A stretch of DNA of 13,698 nt from QHXQ01 sp038322995 (GTDB taxonomy: Bacteria > Acidobacteriota > Blastocatellia > Pyrinomonadales > Pyrinomonadaceae): positions 1-13,698 of the forward strand of contig JBBQGM010000106.1 of NCBI GenBank assembly GCA_038322995.1. The letters run 5' to 3'. Position 1 is the stretch's first letter. Every line of letters starts with the position of its first letter. The position numbers and the translations under genes are program-made. The notes below the pieces were generated by a model. That model was not told where the DNA came from and did not search any database. It saw nothing but the letters and a program-made list of their open reading frames with translations. This document shows, piece by piece, positions 1-7,102 of this stretch.

Positions 1-167
1 TGATCAAAAGCAAGTTGCCGGGCGCGGTGGGCACGGGCGGCCAACGCGGTCTGGGCGAGACAACCGGGCCGGCCACGCAGCCAGAAGATCGCAGCCATCC
101 ATTCTACTGGGCCAGCTTCATTCAGTCGGGCGAATGGCGCGCGATGGGCGCAGCCACGAAACCGTAA
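1..167 (+). CDS. CHAT-domain protein, C-terminal fragment (5' end outside window)
   Basis: An open frame enters from the left edge (first whole codon at 3) and ends at TAA 165-167, giving 54 residues. The last third reads HPFYWASFIQSGEWRAM. This closely resembles the usual end of CHAT (caspase-HetF-associated with TPRs) domains, where a His-Pro-(Tyr/Phe)-Tyr-Trp-Ala block precedes a final Gly-Asp/Glu-Trp strand. CHAT proteins are caspase-like cysteine peptidases or peptidase-like regulators, often with N-terminal TPR repeats. The catalytic His-Cys dyad lies upstream of what is visible, so activity cannot be judged. The residues before the block (Gly/Thr/Pro-rich) look like a loop. The family call rests on one motif only. 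Confidence 0.6.
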   Translation, partial: IKSKLPGAVGTGGQRGLGETTGPATQPEDRSHPFYWASFIQSGEWRAMGAATKP

Positions 168-227
168 CGCGCGCCCGCGCGACCAGGCGACGCGCCCGTG
201 CCACTCGCTATAGAATGTACGCGCATG

Positions 228-276
228 AAAAAGCGCGCGAGGTCAGTGGAAGCTGACCTCGCGCGCTTTAACTTTT
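228..276. terminator. Strong bidirectional intrinsic terminator
   Basis: A perfect 17-bp stem (arms 230-246 and 253-269, core GCGCGCGAGGTCAG) closes a 6-nt loop. On the minus strand the stem is followed by TTTTTC, which makes it the terminator of the bactofilin gene ending at 293. On the plus strand it is followed by TTTAACTTTT, so it can also stop transcription from the CHAT gene ending at 167. It separates two convergent genes. Confidence 0.85.
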
Positions 277-292
277 AGTGTCGCTACTATTG

Positions 293-1027
293 CTAAGTGG
301 CCATCGTTGCAGGCTTGGGTGCGCCGGCCGGGGTGTTGGCCGGGGCGGCGGCATTGTCTGCGGGTTTGGCGGCATCGGGCTTGGCGGCACTGGTCGGGCT
401 ACCGGGTGTAGCCGGCGGGCTGCTGGCCGTGCTGCCGCCGCTGGCGGCCGTCGCGGCGCGTTTTTCTTCCAGCGCCTGCGCATCGCGGATGTGCTCCATG
501 CGGCAACTGCCCTCGAAGATCGCGCCTTGCTCGATGACGAGCGCGGGTGTCTGGATGTTGCCGGTGACGCGCGCGACGCGCCCCAACTCGATCCGCTTCG
601 ACGCAATCACGTCGCCGTTCACCGTGCCGTAAATCTGCGCCACGGAGACTTCAACGTCGGCGTCCACCTGCCCGCCCGAACTGACGATGAGCGTGCCGTC
701 CTGCGAACTGACGCGCCCCGATAAGTGGCCGTCCACGCGCAGCATGCCTTTGAAATTTGCTTCGCCCGTCAGGGTCGTACCGTTGCCGACGAAGCCGCTC
801 AGTGTGCCTTCTTTGATGTCGCGCGCGAGCGATTCGCTTTCGCTGTAGGCGCGGGCGTTCTGTTGTGTGTCGCTCATCGGATTTTGTGCTCCGGTGGAAG
901 TTGTCTCAGGGGTGCGGTCATATGTGGTTGGCGGCGGCGGGGCGTGGCCGTAAGCCGGCGCTGGCGGTGGCTTCTCGGCGACTGGCTCGCTCGGCTGATC
1001 TTTTTGATTTCGTCCCGGTCTGAACAT
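293..1027 (-). CDS. Bactofilin (polymer-forming cytoskeletal protein)
   Basis: This 244-residue protein has a central domain at about residues 79-178, made of short glycine-punctuated beta-strand repeats (e.g. ANFKGMLRVDGHLSG, QIYGTVNGDV, RVARVTGNIQTPALVIEQGA). That pattern is the hallmark of the bactofilin (DUF583) right-handed beta-helix. Bactofilins polymerise without nucleotide into membrane-associated filaments that scaffold cell-wall enzymes or organise the cell. As is typical, the core is flanked by low-complexity tails: a proline-rich N-terminus (residues 10-50) and an Ala/Pro-rich C-terminus (190-244). No signal peptide or membrane span is visible. The ATG at 1027 is preceded by AAGGAG at good spacing, which fixes the start. 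The gene has its own promoter (1119-1147) and terminator (228-276), so it is probably monocistronic. Confidence 0.93.
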   Translation of the reverse strand: MFRPGRNQKDQPSEPVAEKPPPAPAYGHAPPPPTTYDRTPETTSTGAQNPMSDTQQNARAYSESESLARDIKEGTLSGFVGNGTTLTGEANFKGMLRVDGHLSGRVSSQDGTLIVSSGGQVDADVEVSVAQIYGTVNGDVIASKRIELGRVARVTGNIQTPALVIEQGAIFEGSCRMEHIRDAQALEEKRAATAASGGSTASSPPATPGSPTSAAKPDAAKPADNAAAPANTPAGAPKPATMAT

Positions 1028-1118
1028 CTCTTCTCCTTCGCTGCTAAATAGACTGGGCCCGCGCTGGCAGAAACTAGCGGCACTCCGGGCGCGGGCTGGC
1101 GCTGGTTACGTGGCCGTG

Positions 1119-1147
1119 ATGATAGACCGAAGCTTGCAGGGTGACAA
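1119..1147 (-). promoter_or_regulatory. Housekeeping-type promoter of the bactofilin gene
   Basis: Read on the minus strand, a -35 TTGTCA (1147-1142) and a -10 TATCAT (1124-1119) are separated by exactly 17 bp, and each hexamer matches consensus at five of six positions. The predicted start near 1112 gives a leader of about 85 nt. The promoter lies directly after the inverted repeat that ends the upstream M1 gene. Its -35 box overlaps the outermost bases of that repeat. Confidence 0.7.
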
Positions 1148-1239
1148 GAAGAAAGCCGTGAATCGTAAATCGCGAATAGTAAAGACCCGCTTTCCTCTAT
1201 TCGCGATTTACGATTCACGGCTTGTTTACATCTTCTTGT
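1144..1239. repeat. Long inverted repeat of 7-nt words at the 3' end of the M1 gene; possible terminator
   Basis: Perfect 27-nt arms (1153-1179 and 1197-1223) flank a 17-nt loop that can itself pair AAAG with CTTT. After a one-sided 7-nt bulge (1224-1230) containing the M1 stop codon, the pairing resumes for 9 more bp (ACAAGAAGA 1144-1152 with TCTTCTTGT 1231-1239), inside the last codons of the M1 gene. Each arm is made of 7-nt near repeats: GTGAATC, GTAAATC, GCGAATA. On the minus strand the stem is followed by TTTCTTCTTG, so it could act as the M1 terminator, although the U-run is interrupted. Confidence 0.85.
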
Positions 1240-4009
1240 TCTCGACGCTGAGCGCGAGCACGTCGTTGAGCGCGTTGGCGGCGACGCGCTTAGGCGCGGC
1301 CGGCAGTTTCACAGCCGGCAGTTCGATGGTCACATTGCCTTTGAGCGCCGCCGAGCCGAGTCTGAGCCAGCCTTTACCGAAATCGACATAGATGGGCACG
1401 ATCATCTGGAAGTCGTCGCGCACCCCCGACTGCGTCAGGCGGCCCGAAATGCTGTTGTCGCGCAGTTGATACTCGAACTTGTAGCTCGGCATGTCCGTGC
1501 CGTAAACCCATTGATTGAAGAACCAGTCCATCCGCCCGTTACCGTCCAAGTCCATGTCTGGCGTCATGTGCTTTTCGACGATCTGCTTGAGGTCTTCGGT
1601 CGAGACATCTTTGTTGTAATGCGACTTGGTGAAATCGTGCATCATGCCCATGAATTTCTTGTCGCCGCCCGCGTGCTGGTCGTACATCATCATGCGCAGC
1701 ATGTGCAGGATGTACGCGCCCTTCGGATAGACGAGGAACTGGTAAGCGGCCTGCGTCTTGGCATTGCTCAACCGCAAGCCCTGCGTGACGGGGCCGATGG
1801 TGTAGGGTTTGATGCCCTTCGTGGCCGGCGAAGCCTCGGTGATGCGTTTGCGCTGCTCCTCCCAGAAGTCGATGAACTTGTTTTCATCTTTGCGGATGAA
1901 CTGCACGTAGAGCGAGGCGGAGAACTCGGCGAAGCCTTCGCTCATCCACTGATCGCGATAGCTCGACCAACCGAGGGCATGCCCCCACCACTGATGCGCG
2001 ATCTCATGCGGCGCGACGTAGCGCCAGAAACTGTCCGTGCCGCCGCGCACGCCGAACATCTGCACGCGCTGCGTCGTGTCGATGAAAGCGGTGTAGGGCA
2101 TAAAGACGAGCGTGGGCCATGCTTGGCCGAAGTTGGCGAACGGCTGCTGCGTCATGGCGAGACGCGGGTAGGGCATCTTGCCGAAATAAGCGGTGTAGAG
2201 GCGGGTGGCGTTCTGCGCGTCGGCCATGGCTTGACCGGCCATGGCCGTCGTCGAGATCGAACCGAGCGTCGTGTTCGTCTGGCTGCCGGCCGCTTCGGCC
2301 TGTTCGATGCGCGCCTGCATCTCGCGCACTTCGTCGGGCAGTTCGGTGTTCGCGTAAAACTCGATGTTGAGGCCCGTCTCCTTGTCCGCCAACTCCTTCT
2401 TCTTGAAGCGGCCGAAGTTGAAGCCCGCGACGGCCAACTCCGTCTCGCCGCTCGTCCACTTCGAGACTTTCGTGTCGCCCTCCACGGCGTCGGCGACCGG
2501 ACTCGTGCCCGTGCCGACGAACATGAAGCTCTTCGGGTAATGAAAGGTCATGTCGAAGATGGCGCGGTCGCCAAATTCTGATGCGGGATTGTTGGGATAC
2601 CACGTCGAGCGCGGCAGCAAGACGAAGTTGCCATTGCCGGAATCGCGCAGCGCACCGTTGCCCTGATACTTGATCGTGAGCTTCGCCGTCTGCCCCGCGC
2701 CAAGCGGCTGCGGCAGGATGACGGCGAAGTCCGCGTCTTCATCTTTATTCTCTTGAATGAAGGCGAGCGCATGACCCGCTTCATCCTGCACGCTCTGCAC
2801 GCGCAGGGTGGGGAAGAGATTGAAGGGCAGCACGCGCGTGCCCGCGACGAGCGTGCGGAAGGCGAGCTGATCCGTGCCGGTGAAGGTCGTGCCGGAGATT
2901 GCGGCGTCGATCTCGTGGCGCGTGATGTCGTAGAGGCGCGTGTCCTGCGAACTGCTGGCCGTGCCGCGTTTGTACTCGTCGGCGAGGTGGAACGAAGTCC
3001 AGTAGCCGCCGTCCGTGTCGCCGTAACTAAAGAGCATGACTTCTTCGGGCGCGAGCAGTCCGTTGCCGAGCGGATCGACCGCATAGACCAATTTGTTGAA
3101 CCGCTTGCCATTGATGAAGGCGTAGAAGAAGCCGGGCTGCTGCGGGTCGTACACGTCGATGAGCGTGCGTAGCGACATGTTGCTGCGCAGTGTTTTGCGC
3201 AGCAACGTGAGGTTGTCGCGGTAGCTGTCGCGCGCCCGCGCGGCTTGCGCGCCGCTTGTGCCCATCGTTACGCCGGCGGCCTGTTTGACCTCGGCGAATG
3301 TCTTATCGGTGAAGCGCAGGACGAGTTGCGAGAACTGTTCGGTGAGTTTTGGCTCTTTGGTGAAAATGGCGAGGCTTTGCTTTTCGGCGGCGGTCGGCGG
3401 CGTCAACTCAAGCGTGCCGTCGCCGATAAAGACCGCGCCGACGGTGCGCCCTTCGATGGGCGCGGCGAAATACAATTCGCCGCTACGCAGCGTGAAGGTG
3501 GCGGCATCGCGCTGCAAGACGAGATTGTTGACGGTGGCATAGGGGCCGGCGAACTCCTGCGCGCCCGCGCTCTGTTGGCGGAGCGCTTGATAGACGGCGT
3601 CGCCACCGCCGAGGGCCGCGCCTTTCGCGCTCGCCGCCGTGACGTTGATGACACCCGCGTTGACCGCTGCCACCTCCAGTCGCACATCCGCGCGCACAGT
3701 CTTACTCTCCGCGACTACGACGTTAGCGACCTGTGCGTCGGCAAAGCCGCGCGCCGCGACCATCAGTTTATAACTACCGGCGGGCGCGGATAATTTGTAG
3801 TGTCCTTCTGTGTCCGTCACGGCCGTGAAAATCTTGTTGGCGGCCGGGTCGAGGACGGTGACGGTCACGGTTGCGCCGACGATGACCGCGCCATTCCGGT
3901 CAGTGACCGTGCCGGCGATCTCGCCGCCGACTGCGGCATGGACTGCGAGAAGCGAGCAGACGGCGACGAGCAGCGCGCCCGCCAGAGCGAAAAACTTGCG
4001 AGAGAACAT
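1226..4009 (-). CDS. Secreted M1-family (gluzincin) metallopeptidase-like protein with N-terminal carboxypeptidase-regulatory-like domain
   Basis: This 927-residue protein starts with a Sec signal peptide (MFSRKFF then a hydrophobic stretch to about A25/A26). A carboxypeptidase-regulatory-like beta-sandwich follows at about residues 29-113 (GTVTDRNGAVIVGATVTV, then DTEGHYKLSAPAGSYKLMVAARGF). The catalytic region has HEIAH (668-672) and Glu691 18 residues further on (QWMSEGFAEF), which is the M1 zinc signature HExxH-x18-E. Y766 in KGAYILHML is a candidate transition-state tyrosine. The usual GxMEN exopeptidase motif is not obvious; its place seems to be taken by PFANFGQAWPTL (623-634). It should act as a zinc peptidase or aminopeptidase outside the cytoplasm. 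Architectures like this are, from general knowledge, common in acidobacteria. The ATG is preceded by AAAGGA at good spacing. It has its own promoter at 4151-4179. Confidence 0.88.
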   Translation of the reverse strand: MFSRKFFALAGALLVAVCSLLAVHAAVGGEIAGTVTDRNGAVIVGATVTVTVLDPAANKIFTAVTDTEGHYKLSAPAGSYKLMVAARGFADAQVANVVVAESKTVRADVRLEVAAVNAGVINVTAASAKGAALGGGDAVYQALRQQSAGAQEFAGPYATVNNLVLQRDAATFTLRSGELYFAAPIEGRTVGAVFIGDGTLELTPPTAAEKQSLAIFTKEPKLTEQFSQLVLRFTDKTFAEVKQAAGVTMGTSGAQAARARDSYRDNLTLLRKTLRSNMSLRTLIDVYDPQQPGFFYAFINGKRFNKLVYAVDPLGNGLLAPEEVMLFSYGDTDGGYWTSFHLADEYKRGTASSSQDTRLYDITRHEIDAAISGTTFTGTDQLAFRTLVAGTRVLPFNLFPTLRVQSVQDEAGHALAFIQENKDEDADFAVILPQPLGAGQTAKLTIKYQGNGALRDSGNGNFVLLPRSTWYPNNPASEFGDRAIFDMTFHYPKSFMFVGTGTSPVADAVEGDTKVSKWTSGETELAVAGFNFGRFKKKELADKETGLNIEFYANTELPDEVREMQARIEQAEAAGSQTNTTLGSISTTAMAGQAMADAQNATRLYTAYFGKMPYPRLAMTQQPFANFGQAWPTLVFMPYTAFIDTTQRVQMFGVRGGTDSFWRYVAPHEIAHQWWGHALGWSSYRDQWMSEGFAEFSASLYVQFIRKDENKFIDFWEEQRKRITEASPATKGIKPYTIGPVTQGLRLSNAKTQAAYQFLVYPKGAYILHMLRMMMYDQHAGGDKKFMGMMHDFTKSHYNKDVSTEDLKQIVEKHMTPDMDLDGNGRMDWFFNQWVYGTDMPSYKFEYQLRDNSISGRLTQSGVRDDFQMIVPIYVDFGKGWLRLGSAALKGNVTIELPAVKLPAAPKRVAANALNDVLALSVENKKM

Positions 4010-4150
4010 CTGGTTTTCCTTTTGAGCTTAAGTTGAGACTAGCAGCCGGCAGTCTGGCGAGAACACGAACGGATGGTGGCTGCGCGGAACTTGCCGGCGC
4101 AACTTAGAGGTCAGATTGTCGCTTGCGTGTCGCCAGCAAATTCCGCAGAC

Positions 4151-4179
4151 ATTGTCTTAAGCACAATCGTGCAAGTCAA
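4151..4179 (-). promoter_or_regulatory. Promoter of the M1 peptidase gene
   Basis: On the minus strand TTGACT (4179-4174) and GACAAT (4156-4151) are separated by 17 bp, with five and four consensus matches respectively. The predicted start near 4144 leaves a leader of about 135 nt before the ATG at 4009. A small dyad, GCAC-AATC-GTGC (4161-4172), sits in the spacer. It could be an operator, but the arms are only 4 bp. Confidence 0.6.
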
Positions 4180-4278
4180 GCGGCCGCGAGCGGCGGCGCG
4201 GCGCTGATAGCGAGTTGCGCCTGGGCGCTTCGCCGGTTCAGTCTCAACCACCGCAAGCGGGCGAGTTTACCCAGATAT

Positions 4279-4319
4279 AAAAAAGGAGACGCCAGGACTG
4301 CCCATAGCCCTAACGTCTC
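4279..4319 (-). terminator. Orphan intrinsic terminator on the minus strand
   Basis: Read on the minus strand, 14 consecutive pairs form between 4319-4306 and 4299-4286: GAGACG, two U-G wobbles, then AGGGCU including one G-U. They close an AUGGGC hexaloop. The stem is followed by one C and six Ts (4284-4279). This is a very good rho-independent terminator. No minus-strand gene ends just before it: the region upstream is the ttcA leader, and the M1 promoter lies downstream. It therefore either ends an unannotated small transcript or shields the M1 gene from antisense transcription out of ttcA. A second weaker hairpin precedes it (CAUU-CCUU paired with AAGG-AAUG, within about 4321-4345). Confidence 0.72.
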
Positions 4320-4445
4320 TTCATTTGCCTTACCCCTGAAGGAATGCCCGATGCACCGAACTATAACCGTTCCTATCGCGCGGATGGTTGCGGGCGGATT
4401 GAAAGATGATTGCGTTGCGATTGCGCCGGGCGGGCGCGCGGCGAG

Positions 4446-4475
4446 TTGAAGCGCGCCCGCGTGATAAGCGATACT
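4446..4475 (+). promoter_or_regulatory. Probable ttcA promoter
   Basis: TTGAAG (4446-4451) and GATACT (4470-4475) are separated by 18 bp. The predicted start near 4482 gives a leader of only about 10 nt before the first ATG at 4491. The match is moderate (four of six in each hexamer), but no better pair was seen between the orphan terminator and the gene. Confidence 0.45.
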
Positions 4476-4490
4476 TGCCGCGCGAAGTGA

Positions 4491-5381
4491 ATGTTAAGCA
4501 TGGACAGGGTGGCACACGAACGAGTGATGGTTGGCGAGAATAAGTTAAAGTTGAAACTGCTGCGCCGGATGGGCGCGGCGATGAGCGAGTTCAGCATGAT
4601 CGCCGATGGCGACCGCGTGATGGTCTGTCTCTCCGGCGGCAAGGATAGTTATACGCTGCTCGACCTGTTGCTCGACGTGCAAGCCCGCGCGCCCGTTAAG
4701 TTCGACCTGCTGGCCGTCAATCTCGATCAGAAACAGCCGAATTTCCCGGCCGCCGTGCTGCCGAACTATTTAACCGCGCGCGGGGTGGCTTTTCGCATCA
4801 TCGAGCGCGACACCTATTCGGTCGTGAAACGGCTTGTGCCGGCGGGCCAGACTTATTGCTCGGTCTGCTCGCGTTTGCGGCGCGGCATTCTCTACAACAC
4901 GGCGGTCGCGGAGGGCTGCACCAAGATCGCGCTCGGCCATCATGCCGACGACATCATCGCCACCTTCCTCTTGAATCTTTTTTACGTCGGCACGCTCAAA
5001 GCCATGCCGCCCGTCTTGCGCTCTGACGACGGCCGCAACACCGTCATCCGCCCGCTTGCCTACTGCCGTGAAACGGACATCGCCGCTTACGCCGCGCAGC
5101 AAGCCTTTCCGCTCATCCCCTGCGATCTCTGCGGCGCGCAACCGAACCTCAAACGCGCCCGCGTCAAACAACTCATCACCGACCTTGAGCGCGAGATTCC
5201 GCACGTCCGCAGTTCGATGCTGACCGCGCTCGGCCACGTTATACCTTCACACCTGCTCGACCCGCAACTCTTCGACTTCAAACGGCTCGCGCCCGCCGTC
5301 GGCGACGTGGAGTCAGAACTGGACGCCGCCCTTGGCCACGCAGCTATCGCGAGCGCCCCGACGCTCGTCTCCATCTCCTAA
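4491..5381 (+). CDS. ttcA: tRNA 2-thiocytidine(32) synthetase TtcA
   Basis: The 296-residue product aligns by eye along almost its full length with E. coli TtcA. TtcA is a cytoplasmic, ATP-dependent [4Fe-4S] enzyme that converts C32 of certain tRNAs to 2-thiocytidine. The PP-loop SGGKDS is at 48-53. The cluster-binding CxxC is C123-SV-C126, followed by SRLRRG. C211-DL-C214 lies in the family block (I)PCDLCGAQPNLKR. LAVNLDQKQP, KIALGHHADDI, PLAYCRETDI and VIPSHLLDPQLFDF also match. Three in-frame ATGs (4491, 4500, 4527) all precede the conserved region. I keep 4491, which has GAAGTGA just upstream, but none has a strong ribosome site. The gene converges with nadE, with only 14 bp between the stops and no clear terminator. 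Confidence 0.95.
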   Translation: MLSMDRVAHERVMVGENKLKLKLLRRMGAAMSEFSMIADGDRVMVCLSGGKDSYTLLDLLLDVQARAPVKFDLLAVNLDQKQPNFPAAVLPNYLTARGVAFRIIERDTYSVVKRLVPAGQTYCSVCSRLRRGILYNTAVAEGCTKIALGHHADDIIATFLLNLFYVGTLKAMPPVLRSDDGRNTVIRPLAYCRETDIAAYAAQQAFPLIPCDLCGAQPNLKRARVKQLITDLEREIPHVRSSMLTALGHVIPSHLLDPQLFDFKRLAPAVGDVESELDAALGHAAIASAPTLVSIS

Positions 5382-5395
5382 CGTTCTCAGTTTTG

Positions 5396-7087
5396 TTAAT
5401 CGCCGGCCGATTCGGCGGCGCGCTCGACGGCTGCGAGGACGTGGCGGCGATAGCGATGCGTGACAGGGCGACGCCGGCCGATGCCGATGGCGTTGCGCGA
5501 GATGATGAGCGTGGGTGGGAGTTGGCGGCGCTTGAATTCGTTGGCCGGGGCTTCGGCGCGGTTGAGCACGTCGTAAACCAATGCGGTGTCGTGCCCTGCG
5601 TTGATGATCTCTTCGGGCGTGGCCTTCTGCTCGAAGTAGAGTTTGAGGATCGGATCGAGCAAGTCGTAAGGCGGCAGCGATTGATCGTCGAACTGATCGG
5701 GCGCAAGTTCGGCCGACGGCCGCTTGTCTATAATCGCCGTCGGGATGATCTCGCGCTCGCGGTTGATATAGCGTGCGAGATCGTAAACTTCCGTCTTCAA
5801 TAAGTCGCCGATGACGGCGAGACCGCCGTTCGTGTCGCCATAGAGCGTGCAATAACCAAGCGCAAGTTCCGACTTGTTGCCCGTTGAGAGCAGCAAACGC
5901 CCTTCGGCGTTCGACACGGCCATCAGGATGTTGCCGCGCAGTCGCGACTGCGTATTCTGTCGCGCTAGCTCTTCGGCCGGCGTCGCTGGTTTGCTCAAGC
6001 CCAACTCCGCGACCAGCACTTCATACGCCTGCGAGATCGGCCGCTCGATAACGGGCATGTCCAGATTGCGGCCCAGCGCGATTGAGTCTTCCACGCTGCC
6101 GCGTGAAGAGAACGGCGAGGGCATCATCACCGACAACACGTTCGCCGCACCGATGGCTTCGCACGCGAGCGCGGCCACAACCGCCGAATCAATCCCGCCG
6201 GAGAGACCCAAGACGGCCCGCGCAAAACGATTCTTGTGCGCGTAGTCGCGTATGCCGAGGACGAGCGCGTCGTGGACGGTCGCAATATCATCGCCGGGCA
6301 GACAGCGCGTGTCGCACGTGTCGCAGTCCAAATCGACCGAACCGTAAAACTCCTCGAACGGCGGCGCTTGCAAGATAATCTGGCCCTTGTGATCGGTGAC
6401 GATACTTGCGCCGTCGAAGATAACGCCGTCGTTCGCGCCGACGAGATTGACGAACACGACGGGCACGCCCGCCCGCTGCGCGCGATGCGAGACCATTTGA
6501 CAACGCATGCCCATCTTCCCACGGTTGAACGGCGATGCATTGATCGAGAGCAACACCTGCGCGCCCATGCCGATTAACTCATCCGCCGGATCGTTCGCAT
6601 AAAGCCGTTCGCGCCAGAACGTCTTATCGTTCCAGAAGTCCTCGCAAATGGCGATGCCGATCTTTTGCCCGTTGATCTCGAACAGCCGCCGTTCGCGCGC
6701 CGGCTCGAAGTAGCGCGGATCGTCGAACACGTCATACTCCGGCAGCAAAGTTTTATCGGCGAAGCCGACGAGCCGGCCATCACTGATGACGGCGGCTGAG
6801 TTGAACAATTTGCGCCCTTGTAGCGCATCATTCGGGCGCACCGTGCCGACGACGACAGTCAGGCCCGCGCTGGCCGCGATAATCTCAGCCAGCGGCTCGG
6901 TCGCGTGCGCCACAACATCGCGGTCGAGAAACCAGTCGAACGACATATAGCCCTGCACCGCGACTTCGGGCAGCACAACTAGATCGCTCTTGTCGGCTCG
7001 CGCCCGTGCAATCGCGTGCAGGCACTTCTCGACGTTACCCGCGTAATCGCCGTTCGTCGTATTAATCTGTCCGATGGTGACGCGCAT
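5396..7087 (-). CDS. nadE: Glutamine-dependent NAD(+) synthetase NadE
   Basis: The 563-residue, two-domain enzyme performs the last step of NAD biosynthesis: nicotinic acid adenine dinucleotide plus ATP and glutamine gives NAD+. The N-terminal nitrilase-type glutaminase (about 1-260) has the complete Glu-Lys-Cys triad: E41 (VVLPEVAVQGY), K112 (DKTLLPEYDVF) and C148 (IAICEDFW). The C-terminal synthetase (about 270-550) has the PP-loop SGGIDS (296-301), then STGNKSELALGYCTLYGD and DKRPSAELAPDQFDDQSLPPYDLLD. The C-terminus ends in the usual RRRPVTHRY block. The length fits the shorter bacterial glutaminase-fused form. ATG 7087 starts directly on the conserved RVTIGQIN strand. There is no Shine-Dalgarno, and an extended -10 ends 6 bp upstream, so the mRNA may be leaderless. 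Confidence 0.96.
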   Translation of the reverse strand: MRVTIGQINTTNGDYAGNVEKCLHAIARARADKSDLVVLPEVAVQGYMSFDWFLDRDVVAHATEPLAEIIAASAGLTVVVGTVRPNDALQGRKLFNSAAVISDGRLVGFADKTLLPEYDVFDDPRYFEPARERRLFEINGQKIGIAICEDFWNDKTFWRERLYANDPADELIGMGAQVLLSINASPFNRGKMGMRCQMVSHRAQRAGVPVVFVNLVGANDGVIFDGASIVTDHKGQIILQAPPFEEFYGSVDLDCDTCDTRCLPGDDIATVHDALVLGIRDYAHKNRFARAVLGLSGGIDSAVVAALACEAIGAANVLSVMMPSPFSSRGSVEDSIALGRNLDMPVIERPISQAYEVLVAELGLSKPATPAEELARQNTQSRLRGNILMAVSNAEGRLLLSTGNKSELALGYCTLYGDTNGGLAVIGDLLKTEVYDLARYINREREIIPTAIIDKRPSAELAPDQFDDQSLPPYDLLDPILKLYFEQKATPEEIINAGHDTALVYDVLNRAEAPANEFKRRQLPPTLIISRNAIGIGRRRPVTHRYRRHVLAAVERAAESAGD

Positions 7088-7093
7088 GGCAGG

Positions 7094-7102
7094 ATTTTAT
7101 CA
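7094..7102 (-). promoter_or_regulatory. Extended -10 element of nadE, predicting a leaderless mRNA
   Basis: On the minus strand the sequence reads TGATAAAAT, i.e. an extended -10 (TGn followed by TAAAAT, one mismatch to consensus). It is followed by only CCTGCC before the ATG at 7087, so transcription should begin at or within a base or two of the start codon. No -35 consensus is seen; that position is occupied by the period-8 repeat. Confidence 0.5.

Larger units (their letters stand above)
4010..4490. other. 481-bp spacer between divergent M1 peptidase and ttcA genes
   Basis: The spacer holds the M1 promoter (4151-4179, minus), an orphan minus-strand terminator (4279-4319) and the ttcA promoter (4446-4475, plus). 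A 32-codon plus-strand frame (ATG 4351 to TGA 4449, MHRTITVPIARM...) has AAGGA seven bases before its ATG, but it has no recognisable family and low-complexity ends, so I do not call it. On the minus strand a TATAGT hexamer (4365-4360) lies 41 bp before the terminator hairpin without a convincing -35. No tRNA or recognised riboswitch was seen. Confidence 0.6.

Noticed and set aside
209..276. TATAGAAT followed by a strong hairpin and Ts, looking like a tiny plus-strand RNA gene
   Set aside because: There is no -35 at 16-18 bp upstream, and the predicted transcript would be only the terminator hairpin. The hairpin is better explained as the shared terminator of the flanking convergent genes.
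1466..2581. Long plus-strand open frame (371 codons) opposite the M1 gene
   Set aside because: It is antisense to the conserved catalytic region of the M1 gene, is rich in Arg/Val/His/Glu as expected from GC-rich codon mirroring, has no ribosome site and matches no family. The same applies to the other long antisense frames under M1, nadE, hyuA and hyuB.
4286..4345. Resemblance to a cyclic-di-GMP-I (GEMM) riboswitch on the minus strand (words like AAGGCAAA, GACG, GCUAUGGGC in the right order)
   Set aside because: The hairpin with the GNRA loop and the GCAAAGC core are missing, and the GCUAUGGGC word is fully used in the terminator stem and loop. Word similarity alone is not enough.
4123..4449. 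108-codon plus-strand frame in the M1-ttcA spacer, including a 32-codon version with a fair ribosome site at ATG 4351
   Set aside because: It runs through the M1 promoter and the orphan terminator stem, shows no domain or consistent composition, and its C-terminal part is low complexity. The short version cannot be excluded but has no positive support.
5382..5395. Terminator between convergent ttcA and nadE
   Set aside because: The 14-bp gap has no hairpin. A 6-bp stem at the end of ttcA (CGAGCG/CGCTCG) is not followed by a T-run. The two transcripts probably overlap.
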